From: Ridgeia piscesae
Taxonomy: Eukaryota > Annelida > Polychaeta > Sabellida > Siboglinidae
Length of the DNA: 64,000 nucleotides
NCBI GenBank assembly: GCA_025642075.2
Contig: JAODUO010000186.1
Location: forward strand, 1-64,000
Direction of reading: 5' to 3'
Notes under the pieces: generated by a model
Databases searched by the model: none
Told to the model about the DNA's origin: nothing
The model's input: the letters and a program-made list of their open reading frames with translations, nothing else
Shown: positions 22,028 through 34,400 of the stretch, piece by piece
How positions within the stretch are numbered: the first letter of the stretch is position 1
Layout of the letters: every line of letters starts with the position of its first letter
Translations under genes and position numbers: made by a program

Positions 22028-24436
22028 TTAGGCATTCCTGCCTCTTGTGCCAGCTCTGTCTTGAGCATTGTTTTGAGACTGTGCGCATGCATCTAAAGGT
22101 GACACAGTCCATAGTAGAGGTGGTGCAGTAAAATCATTTTTTATAGGATGATTTTTCCATAGTTTATCAACTCTTACTTCAAATGATTGGACTGATGGAG
22201 CATCTACCACAGACTGTGGCAGACTATTCCATACATCAGTAGATCGGTATATAAATGAATTTTTTCGGATGTTTAATCGACATCTTTCTTTAAATATTTT
22301 GAGGTTGTGCCCTCTCGTTATTGAATCATTTTCCCTTAATGTAACAAAATTTGATGTAACAGAAGAATCATATTTCCCAGTTAATATTTTGTAAATTTCT
22401 ATCATGTCTCCCCTAAGACGACGATATGAAAGGGTTGGTAGGTTTAATCTTTTTAGGCGTTCTTTATAATCAAGTTCTTTATATCCAAAGTTAAGTGATG
22501 AGTCAAAAGTTACTCCAATATCCTTGACTGTTTCAGCTTTATTAATTGTTTTCTGCTCTTTACCCATTGTGTATCCAATTATCATGTTGCAACATTTATC
22601 AGGATGAAATTTCAATAGTGATGTTTCTGACCATTTTTCGGCTGAGGTGAGATCTTTTTGTAGGTTGTTGCAGTTCTCTTCATTATAAATAGGGTTAAAA
22701 AGTTTCATATCATCCGCAAATAAGAAAATATGAGAATCTTTTATAACGTCAGGTAAATCGTTTATGAAGATAACAAAAAGAAGAGGGCCGATCACGGATC
22801 CTTGTGGTATTCCACTGATCACCTCCTGCCAGTTAGAAAATATGTTGTTAATCCGTACTCTTTGTTTTCTATGTGCAAGTAGATCTATAATCCAGTTAAT
22901 TATGTTGCCCTTTATTCCATAGCTCTGGATTTTTTAAATAAGTTTAGCATGTGGGACCTTGTCAAGTGCTTTCATAAAATCACAATATATTACATCAATG
23001 CAGCCTCCATTGTCCAGCGTTTCTGTCCATGTGTCTAATACCTTTAATAGCTGGAGTACTGTTGAACAACCCTTTATAAAACAAAACTGATTTTTACTCA
23101 ATATAGCTCATTTTCTTTCATATGTACAGTGATGGTGTCTCTAATTATTTCTTCCATTATCCTACCCACTACGCTTGTTATACTGACTGGTCGGTAATTT
23201 TGTGGTAATGTTTTACTTCCTTTCTTATGAATTGGAGATATGTTTGCCTGTTTCTATTCTATGGGTAGGGTGCCTGTTGTTAGAGATGTGTTAAATATAG
23301 TTGATAGGGGAATACTGATGCAGTCTGCTAATTCGTTTATGACCCTAGGGTGAACGCCATCAGGTCCAGGTGATTTAAATGTTTTTAGTTTTGATGCCAC
23401 TATTGATGGGTTGATAGTACATGTTTCTACTGTATTATAACATCTTATAGGTTCCTCAGGAGTATTCTCTTGTGGTTCTTTTGTAAATACCGAAGAGAAA
23501 TAATCAGCCAACAGCTCTGCTTTTTCCAAGTCTGAGTTTGTTATGTCATCTTTCAATTCATTTTTTATTAAGTTGGGTATACCCGTTCTTGTCTTAATTT
23601 TTGCCTGGGCGTATTGCCAGAATTTCTTAGGATTTTCTTTTATTTGGCTAATGATACTTTTTTCATATATTTGTTGTGCCTTTCTTGTTAGCCTCCTAAA
23701 CTGATTGCGTAATCTGCAGTATTCCTGGTAAGCTTGGACATCTCTAGTTAGAAGATATTTCTTCCAGTCTATTTTTTCTTCTGACTTTAGCTCGTATTTT
23801 TACATTTAGTGGTACTGGGTATTTTTTTGTTCTTTCTGACATCACCTTCTTAGGTATACACTGTTCTACTGCTTCTCTGATTTTTATAGTAAAGATGTCC
23901 TATTGGGCTTGCACATCTCCCTCATGTTTAGAAAATTCCGCATCCCAATCAATGCTTAACATGTCCTCCATTTTGGGGTAGTCCCCCTTATCATATTTAT
24001 AAAAAGTTTTACTGATTGGCTCATGTATTGGTGTGCAGTTAAGAATCACTTTGATTATGGAGTGGTCACTTTTCCCTAGTGCTGAGGCTGTTTCAATTAA
24101 CTCAATTTTGAAATCTTCACTGGTAATTACTAGGTCAATGAGTGATGGCTCTGTTGTCCCTCTACCTCTAGTGTGTTCTGAAATATGTTGGATAAAATAA
24201 CACTCTTGAAGCTTTTCAATAAACTTAAATTCTTTATCTTCTATACTTGAAACTGTTGTACTCATAATTTTCCAATCTATTTTAGGGTAGTTAAAGTCTC
24301 CAAGTAGGACATGTGAAAAAAAAATTTCACTTATTTTCTCTAGTAGCTCATTAAGGTTATCATTGTTTTCAGTGTTGCTGTTAGGGCTTCTATAAAAGGA
24401 GCCTACAAGACGTGTTTCCTTCCCCTTCAGTTTCAA
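22028..24436 (-). mobile_element. Degenerate CR1-like LINE
   Basis: Minus-strand ORF2 relic in three main open pieces. 24436-23900: AP-endonuclease domain, with FYRSP, LLGDFNYP and SDHSII. 23556-23254: start of the reverse transcriptase, with SPGPDGVHPRVI. 22822-22028: PQGSVIGPLLFVIFIND, the catalytic FADDMKLF, a C-terminal RLKRLNLPTLSYRRLRGDM and WNSLPQSVV. Stops and frameshifts separate the pieces. In the last piece the reading passes in frame from SSLNF to GYKELDY, skipping the ~60-70 residues (LIRR...RPHLEY...) expected there, so an in-frame deletion has occurred. It sits in the presumed first intron of NT5C3, in the same orientation. Confidence 0.9.
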
Positions 24437-24698
24437 TATATCTATATATCAGTTTCTATATAGTTGTCATTGTGACTCAGTCATGAATTCAGAGGTCACT
24501 GCTTGATTATTGTGAACAATTTTAAAGCTGCAATTAGATTATAGATGCAACACTTACAGCCGATGGCTAAAATTGTATATGATACTAATACTATTACTAA
24601 CTAACAGGCCTAGTCAGATGATTGAAACTTGTCTTAGTAAAGAGTATGTTCTATTCAAAAGCCCAATGGCAATGTCTGATGTAATGAGTTTTTCTTAC

Positions 24699-24701
24699 CA
24701 T
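24699..24701 (-). CDS. NT5C3: Candidate NT5C3 first coding exon (initiator ATG only)
   Basis: On the minus strand ACGAACATG is followed at once by GTAAGA, a strong donor. Joining this ATG in phase 0 to the exon at 20767 gives M-LPELERP, matching the start of short mammalian NT5C3 isoforms and a 290-residue product. The same frame upstream reaches a stop without another ATG. The remaining leader would lie above 24701. This is an inference from splice signal and phase; other first exons are possible. Confidence 0.38.
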
Positions 24702-24749
24702 GTTCGTGATAATGTTGTTTTGCTCAATGTTCACTATATGCGTCCGGTA

Positions 24750-25800
24750 CGTCTGTGTATCTATCTGTCACTTGCCTGGAACCTGCCCTGGCTAGCCGGG
24801 GGTCAATAACTCAGTTATCGACAAGATGCCAACAGCGATTAAGAACAGATATCGGCCTTTAAACCCAGGAAATTGATGAAGCTCAAAGCGCACGTCGGTA
24901 TCAAGGACCCCGTTATGCCATATGGCCAGATGTTGCACTGTGGTCTACAAAACTGCACCCTGCGTTTAGTGCCAAAGTCAACTCCGCTTGGCTTCTCTCT
25001 TTCAAAACGGAAAGGACCCGAAACGGAAACGCTCACAGACGGAAGTAAATATTCTTGGAGGCGCATTAATTTACATCACGAAACAACTAGTTAAAATACA
25101 GTTGTCATATCAGAATACAACTATGTCAACCTTTTCTGAAACAAACAGAGTATTTACATATAACATCTGCCATTTTGTATTATATATACCTGCATAACGT
25201 ATTTCGAAGGATAATATTAAGGGATTATATTGTCCAGGAAACGGAAGGCGGTGTGTCACAATGTTGGTTGTTGGTTGCACGAAATTCAAAATATTGACAA
25301 GTTCTAGTTTGCATTAGCTGCTGATTGTATTCGATGTGTCAGTATAAATACAGTTCAGTTTATGCAATAACGATATCAATACATTGCCTACCAATTATTG
25401 AATCGAGTTTTGTGAAGCCGCCACCTGTCAAACGTTAGATGCCTAGAAGTATAACAGAGGCACTGAACTGACCCGCGCAAAATATAAACAACTTGTCACA
25501 ACACATCATAATCCTTATCCTAAGGCTAAACATAATATTTTAGATCACAAACTTGTGACAAAGTCTGCATTAGCAGTTGACTGTATTGACAATAAAATCT
25601 ACCAAATATGTTGGTTTGTCAGTAAAAAAAAATGGGCACGTGACAACACGCACTGTCAGCGTCAGCCGCTCAGACCAAACTTTGACTTAGCGACTTTGTA
25701 AACACCGCAAGTTCGGACTTGTCAGCTATAGAGCCTAGACAGCGTTGGCTTCAGGCGCAGACAGCAATTCGTTTGTGCATTTACGTGAAGGCTAACATCG
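24750..25800. promoter_or_regulatory. Candidate bidirectional promoter, NT5C3 / CCDC14-like
   Basis: About 1 kb separates the candidate NT5C3 first exon (-) from the candidate leader exon of the CCDC14-like gene (+). The part nearest the plus gene carries CACGTG at 25637-25642 in the context GGGCACGTGACA (E-box, USF/TFE-type). No TATA box stands out. The role is inferred from the head-to-head arrangement. Confidence 0.35.
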
Positions 25801-25826
25801 CGACTGTAATCGTTTATATGCCATAG
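25700..25826 (+). other. Candidate non-coding leader exon of the CCDC14-like gene
   Basis: Ends in CCATAG|GTAAGG, a good donor, 1.1 kb before the acceptor of the ATG exon (TATGTTTTAG|G at 26929). The 5' edge is a guess. Confidence 0.4.
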
Positions 25827-26959
25827 GTAAGGAAATGTACAGTTATGTATGAGTGTATACATAATGTATAGTGTATCGTGCAATATGATAATGATTACCT
25901 AGTGTTGTAATAGTTATATTCTAGAATGTGTGCTGATTCTACTGACTATAGAATGGCTATATAACCTGAAAGAATCAGAGTCTATCATCCCAGCATGCCC
26001 CGCCCATATCATATAATTCACCATTATGGACACTGGGCAAATTGAAAGTTTGGTTAATGTTTAAAAAAACACAGGGACTCATCTGGTCATTGATACTGTA
26101 TGCAATTTGACTGTTCTGATAAACTGTAGACTCTGTGTATTACCAACTTACTCGACATCTATTTGAAGTATGCATGTACATGTTGGTATATGTAATTAAC
26201 TGTCTATGTGTGCATGTATGTGTAGTGCAAAATGCTCCCAAGCCTATAGATACCATCTGTCAAAAAGATACCAGGCATTGTAGACATACCCATAGACAAA
26301 AAATCCAACCTCTGAAATACTAGTTGTGACATCTACACATTCATTTGTCTAGCCTGCAGCCATCCATAACGTTAAACAGTTAATTAACTTATGTGCATTC
26401 AACATCTCTCCCACCCTTTTGTAGATTTTAACGTATAGTAGTGCCGTACATCATATCAGAATTATGAATAGTTACAACTATAGTAATAATATACTGTCGT
26501 ATATATTAAGAGTTAAATCAGGGATGATACTATACCTGTTTATATAAGTTACAATATGATGCATTTAAAAACCCAAACATTGCACCTATTATAACACTCG
26601 CCAAATAAATATTTATGTACAACATATTGCATGCATGGCTAAATCCTCACTCTAAAAATTTTGATGTGTTTGTATATAACATAAAACATGATTGAATCAA
26701 TGCCACTCATTTATGAATTAAGTTTCTTTATAAAAAAACAAGACAGCAAAAGATATTAACTGCACTCAGATATTATTAATTAAAAAATACTTGAATGATG
26801 ACACTACTAACCAACTATTGGGGAAACTGAAGAAATGAATGTATGGACACATAAATATGATTTATTATATAAATTATCCTTGTGATGTATCAGTTATTAT
26901 TCATGTGTTATTGTTCTGATATGTTTTAGGTTGTCTCCTGCATTCACGTGTCCTCCAAA

Positions 26960-28447
26960 ATGCCCCCAATGGCCAACAAGAATCTGGACAAATGTGTCCT
27001 TCTCCTGAGGCAGATGATGGACCGTGACAGTGGTAAGCAGCATCATTTGGAGACATCAGGAAGCAAAATAGTACTTATATGTTCATCTTCTCCTGATTCC
27101 CTGTCGTCAGGGGTGATAGTGGCCATTCTTTGATTTCTGTCTTATTTTTCTTCCTCTTATTTTTCTACACTTGCATTAGTTTCTCTGTCAATTCCTTCTA
27201 TCTATTTGTCTCATTCTCAGTTCCTCTCCCTCTCTTTCCAGGTCTCTCGTCATTCAGTCCTCTCATCACGATCTTGGTCTTCTTTGCCCCCTTTCATCCA
27301 CCACTCTTTGGACATGAGCATCATTTGCCAGCGGTTCACCTCCCATTCTCTCCATAAGACTGGCCTGTTGCAACCAGTTTTTCTTAAAAGTTGTCCTTTT
27401 CTGCAGCCACCCATGGGGGGTAACCCTTCAATTCTTCCATTCTTTGTTTATCCGTTCTCTTCACTCCTGCAATTCATCTTAGCAGTTTTATCTTACCCAC
27501 TTTGTATGCTTCATTATCATCTTAATATGTACCCGGTATTTATTATTTTTAATGTTGAACAGAGTCGTACTGAAAATTAGTGTATAAATAAAGTTATAAA
27601 TTATTATATAAACTTTGTTATTGCAGTCACCCAAAATATAAAGTGTTACAAATAGGTGGGCGATTGTTTGTGACAAAGAGTATATAACCGATGGGTGATG
27701 ACACCATCTGCTAGATGTCAGATGACGATGTACATAGACACTGTTGTGAATAGCTTGATGGATAATGTCTTGACGACCAAATCAAACATGCTAAAGTTAA
27801 TGACTTAGTTAAATACAAGACTATGATTATACTTTCTAAAGCAAACAACCACACTGCAAGCATTCCTTGAACCAACCACAGTTATGTCCATGAGCGGTAT
27901 CACCCACTGATAGTATCAGACAAAGCAAACTGTTCTGTGTTTAAAAGACAAACACAACCATCAGACTATGTCACACACTGTCAATGATATAGACATATGG
28001 AACAATTTTGCAAATGAAATGATAAGGCTTCAAAGTTTAAAAACAATTTTAAAAAAGCTTTCAAGTTGTCCTACTTTTCTACAAATTAAAAAAATCAAAT
28101 TGATGTATTAGCAAACAAACACTATGGTCATGAGTTTACACAGTGGATTTGTTTACATTATTTTGTAAATTATTTATAATCTGTATTATACTTAGTTTGA
28201 GATATGTAAATTTATTCAGAACATTGTACTCAGAACATTGCTAAAAAGACACAATACAAACAGGCACATTTAATTACAATACTATACTCTACAATGTTTG
28301 AAAGTCAATGAAAAAACAAATTTTTTAATAATGAGAGTTTGAGAAATTAATGACAGATCTATGTCCTTTCAACAGCAGCAGCACACCACATTATGCATGC
28401 ATAGTCCATGTTTTGTTGTTGTTGGATAAACTGTCATTCATGTCAGC

Positions 28448-28495
<48 letters not shown>

Positions 28496-31400
28496 TATTA
28501 TAAAGTTATAAATATGTTGTTATAATTTATTTTATATAGGCTTTTTTTGTACCTCAGGCATAAAATGGAATCATCAGACTAATAACATTTCATCAAACCT
28601 GTTCTCTTTCATTTAAAAACTAGTGACATTGGCAACATTCTGCCATTGCTGCTTGCTTTCAGTGCACTCGCTTTGTTTTTTTATTATCTAAAAGAATTAT
28701 CATTGACATTACTTAAACCTGTTTAATGTTTTCTTGCAGGGAGCGCAAGTAGTTCCGGCGGCAAAAAACTTGGCCTGAAGAAAAAGTCAAAGAGAGTGTC
28801 TGTGTTGACAACAGCTGCCCGACCAAAGGTGAAGAAGAAGGACAGCAAGGTGGTGACAACAAGAAAAGTCTTCAGCAAGACAAAGCTGAATGTGGACGCA
28901 GCAAAGAAGCCTCGGTCAAAACTAACATCAGCACCTCAAACAATAGCAAAGGATGCATGTGAAGTGGAAGACCTTTCCCACAGACCAGAGAGGGACTTTC
29001 AAAGTGGGAAAGTGTCACAACTACCTGATAAGCTACCAGAACATATCTCAGGTGAAGGCAATGACATTAAGTATCAACATGTCTTACATAATAACCAGCA
29101 TGGTGACAGTAGTAGACATTGCGTAATTAACGTTGTTAATTTTATCATGTTTTCCAATCAGTTGTACGCCACTCCAAGGTATTCAGTAGCCAGGTTAACC
29201 AGGTTAATGAGCCACCTCTGTTTGCTGCTGATACCACCGCATGGTAATACATAGAACTGTATATTTGCTTCTATACAGTACACAGTATCATATATTTTTT
29301 ATGCTATACAGTACACTTAACTACACTATATATTTTTTCTAGAGATGTTCCGCATGCTATGTGCAAGAAACGTGTGGTTCTTAGGTTCTTAGGTGGTTTC
29401 CTCCAAACAGCCCAAACTTGGGCTAACGCAGGAGTTGTCCTTCTCTAGAATTAGTGAGTCCACTACAGGTTACACATTTACCCTCTGCGTGGGATCTTTT
29501 ACTTCCCCTGGCATAGATACCAGATAGAAGAGACCACCGGCTTTTAGTGTCTCTTCCGAAAGACACAGGCAAATGTGAGGTAAACGAAATTGCCTAAGGT
29601 TCGAAACGGCGGTAGGTGGATTTGAACCACCGTCCCCTCAATTGACAATCCGGCGCTCTACCGCGCGACCACCGCTCCCCACATGGTTATAATAATGGTC
29701 CCACACAGTGGCTTGGTGGCACAACACCAATGGTCAACTTGTGCCATTTGCTCCAATCATTCACTACACACGCTGTGTTAAAATGCACCACTGCAGTTAA
29801 TCGATGCAATGATATATTTCTGACCTGAAGATATTCTGTAAATATATTGACTGTGTGAAACCGCGGAACTGTTCCACTAAAGTGCACTGTTGTAGTGTAC
29901 ATGTAAACAGATTAATTGTTTCTAAATAATAAACTACATGTTTCAGATGGACCTATTCAACCGAAATCTGCCATCCACTTTGACAAACCTTTCACTGCTC
30001 TACAACCGCCAAGACACTGCAGTCAGCCACTAGATGGCAGCACAGCCCCCTCCCTGAGTCGGCCAGCCAGCCAATCGGACACCATGCAGCAGTCGGGCAT
30101 CGCGCCTCCATTCAACCAGCGGCTATTGTCATCGACCCCAGCGATGACCCCAGTGAAGGTCACAAGGCCGGCGTCCGCCGAGGTCACCGGTGGCGATCCG
30201 CTTCCATTGAACTCGAGCGATCAGGTGCGTGCTGTTCGACCCCCTAGCCCCCCGCCCATCATCCCTCGGTTGCTCGAAGGAGTTATTGCATTTCAACCCC
30301 AGCCATGTGGTAATATGTCTCCAGGGATGACGACATCATCGAGGATTGAACCATTACCCCCATTTGTTGGGGTGACGTCACAGTATATGGTCAGTTCAGC
30401 TGGTCAGGAGTTAGTCCAGCCTTGTGAGGCCACAGTATATGACCAACGGACGGTGGCCGCAACGAATCTGGTGACAGCAGCATGGATGGATGACTACCCA
30501 GTGAGAGACAGCACAACCACAGGTGGGCTACGCCCCAGCAGTACAGAGACAACCCTGCGTGTACCCTCTTCCCAATGGTCACCCCGGGACATATCCCGCA
30601 CCGTCATTAGTGTCAATGCCTGGTCAGAGACAGTTTTACCCTGTCCCATCATGTCATGGTCAAATGGGACAGCGGCTTCCTCCACCGGGACAGGATCCGA
30701 CTGCACAGAGCTATTCTAACTCTGTGCAACCCGCCTACCCAATGACGTGTTCCATTCGACTGGCACAGCCAGAGACAAGATCACATCCAGGAGTTAGCAG
30801 CAGGGTGAACAACCCCGTCACTGTCCTCAGTCATTCACAGGAAGAACACCCGCTGCCACCCACCGCTGTCGTTGACTCCTGCACATCAACGACGTGTCCC
30901 CAGGATATAAAGGACGTCACTCTTTCGCCCCCGGTGAAACAAAAATCTCCAACAGTCATCCCCGTCAAGGGTGAATTTGCATTATATAGCGACTGTGGCA
31001 CAGCCGAGGCTTCGCCAGTTACCCACAATCCTCGAAACACAAACCGGGCATCCAGTTGCGCTACTAGCAAGCGGCTGCCTGTTCGCAGCCGAGCATCCGA
31101 GTCCCAGAAATCGGCAAGCTCAAGAATGGCAGCCGGAGTGGGTGCCAGGAATACGAAGTCGTTAGATCGAGACCCGAAATCGTCGAGCCGGGAACGGAAG
31201 AAACGACCACCGAAAACAAAAGCGAAAGCATTCAGTGACATGGTTGATGCAGAAGTACAAGTGGGGACATCTGGCGGGACACATCAGTGTGACTGTGAGA
31301 CGGCGACGGAAAGCAGTGAGCATGTGACGCAGGTCAACGTCGATGAGGACATGGAGAAGAAATGTTCCACCGCAAGAAGTCATCTTCACACTCTGTCGTA

Positions 31401-34400
31401 TTTACTCAAGGAACTCAAAACAGTGTCGGACATAGCAGGGCATAGTGCAACTGGCCATGGCGAGATTGGTCGACTTGTTGGTGAGATGGAGCAGACCGTA
31501 TCATCGCTGCTTCCTGGGGTCACGACCTTGAGCTGGCAGACAGAGATCGACTTGGCGATGTTACCCCTGAGGAGTGAGAATGCCCAGTTACGCAGGTGAG
31601 AAACTGATTTTCCTGAAGTTTCTAGCCACCCAACCACACATTTTTACCTGTCTCAAAATGACTTTTAGCCCTCCAAATGATGGGTGGACGGGTCTGTAGA
31701 TTAAGCTACGCTGAGATATGAACAGGTTGTAAACTGAAGAATGGTCTGTGGTGAACTTTACAAAAGTTATTGATAATCCCTTTTCTTCTGTGTCTTCTCA
31801 ACACCCTGATTACATCTGATTTAAGGTATTATTTTACCTCAATATCTAGGATGAATTTACTCATTTAATCTAAAGGTGGTGATGCCAACTATATATTAAC
31901 ATGTTGTTAACACGAGTATTGTGTCAAGGTCTAGTCACTTTTTAAGTAAATGTTCCCTTTCCTCCAACTCTGATCCACAAAACTGAAAACAGAATGTTAG
32001 CTATTTATAATGATTCAAATTTTTGATAGACATGGGTTTTCTGGGAGCCATATTCTGACAGTCTATTGGGTGATGATCTTGTTATTAGATGTCTGCATGA
32101 CTTTGGTTTGTATTGACAGATCAGTAGGGATTCTTTGTTGTGTTCACGATTCGTTTTGATGAAATGAAAAAAATTCTAAAATTAAAAAGTACATCTATTG
32201 AGAACTGGACGCTTTTCTTGGATTTCTGTTGCTTTGCTGACCCTTGTTCGCCAGAAGTTGTTTTCTCCTGAAAGCTTGTTAGAGACCACTTGTAGCAGCA
32301 TTTGGCCATGATCCTGTCACCATGCCATGTTCTGACATATCTAAGACCTTTAGATCATCCATTTCCAAACAACTTTTTGTTCGTAAATATCCAATATTTC
32401 GATACTGAAAATATGCTATCTCTGTAGCTGTGCGGGGGCCTGTGCCAACAATCTGGTATCACCTCACTAGTACAATTAAATCTTCTGAAACTATAGCCAT
32501 CCTTCATACAATACTCAAAACATGTTTTAAGGATTTTCTTTGTTGCCCCTGTTAGCTTGAATTTACAGTGGTACAATCACTATAGATGTGTAACTGTTAC
32601 GTTTACTTACTTACTTTCACATTTCCAAATGTTGTTAAAACAATGTTGTTTGCATTGTCAGACGTGTGAGGATCCTGACCCAGCAACTGAAGGAGAAGAC
32701 AAGGGAAGTAGAGGAGGCCCAGAAACCTGACCCCACATTTGAAGGTCAGAGCATCACCCGATTAGTCACAGGCTAAGTTATAGCCAGAGGGCCATTTTGT
32801 AAAACTACTTGACTGTCTATAAACATGGTCAGTTTAGCACATCAGGATTCTCTGCCAAATGTGCACAGATCTTTCGTGTGCTACTTCCACGTAGCCAGCT
32901 TTTGAAGGTTATCCGTATGAGGGGCTATTAAATGCTTCCACCACATGCAGCCTGGGTAATCGAGACAAACCCTGCTGCATTTTCTGCTTTGTAAACAACT
33001 GCAAATTTGCATTTCTGTTTATTTTTGTGTGAATATAAGTTAATAAGTATATCCTTATTTTAGTGTTGCGTCATAGTTGGCTGAGAGCCAATCAGCGTCT
33101 CTTCTGGGATAACGCCGCCCTGGTGGCAACATCAGCAGAGCATTAATTCCCCAGCTGGATGCGAAGGGTTAAACTGTGCAGTGCTGCCACCTGATGGCGT
33201 CTGGGTAACTGAGGCTATGCTGTCACTAGCTATCTCCTAATGTTGTTGTCGTAGTCAACAGCATCTTTGTAATGTTGTTGTTGTTGTTTGCAGTGGTCCA
33301 GCTGCAGATGACGGAGCACCAACTGAGGAAGGACTTGTCGGAGGAGAGGATGGCCAGGGAGAAGCTGGTGCAGGAGTTTGCCCTCCTAGAAGAAGACTTC
33401 CGTCAGGTGACGTCCCAGAAACAGGAGCTGCTGCAGGTGCTCACTAACAAGGTAGGCCGTCTCGTCTAAACCCCTTCAAATCTGTACGTTTTAAAGTTTA
33501 AAAATTAAGAATGCATCTGTGTAAACATTTATGAAACAAACCCAAACCGTGATGAGTAAAAATATCAGATATTGTCCAGTTTTAGTAGACACAGATTTCA
33601 TTAATGGTTCAGTGTAGGCATTACGTTTCCTTCAGGAAATTATTCGTATTGCCATTTTCTGCAATTCAAAAAGTATATTTATATTCCCCAGGTGACGGGA
33701 TTGTCACTATAGTGACCGACTGACCATACAGTAAACATGCGTATATCCTTGAAAATTCAAGCCCAGCCAGTGATAACAACTGTGTTGATCTCAGACATAC
33801 CCCAGTGAATGCAGACACAACTGTGGATGTCTGTTTGGGTATTAGAGTTCTATGTGAATGAGCACAGGAATGATATATTGATTTTGTTTGCTTTTGTCTA
33901 TGTATCATTAATGGTACTGTTTAAAATGTTTATCTAAGGATTTGAACCGGTAATGATAATTGTATTATGACCTCAATGGAGTTTTATTTCAAAATCATGA
34001 ACAATGATGTGGAGAGGACATTAGATTTTATCATTCTATTTTGAGGTGCACATTGGCTCAGAGCCTCTAATTTCCTCCGTTATGGAGGATGGTATTTATG
34101 TGTCACCATGAACCAGAATTGACAGTGGCTAGATTTGATTTTGTTTATCATTTCATAACCATTGTAACAAGATAATTCTTTGTGGCAGATCCCATAGGAA
34201 ATGTAATTGGATTAATAAATTTTTTTTTAATTCTATCAGGTATTTGCAATAGTAGTTTGGATGAATAAATATGTATAACTTTTGATAATTACGACATGTA
34301 TGGAATATATTCTTCATAGCTCCAAGATTTTGTTATTTTGTCAGAAATTCACTTACTTTGGTGCTAATTTGTGAAACATACCTGCATAATACAACACATA

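Noticed and set aside
27130..27580. Plus-strand frames after the first CCDC14-like coding exon
   Set aside because: Low-complexity CT-rich intron sequence beginning after a clear donor at 27033.
29612..29684. Functional tRNA gene (minus)
   Set aside because: A- and B-boxes are present, but the acceptor and anticodon stems do not pair well and the sequence continues into a SINE body.
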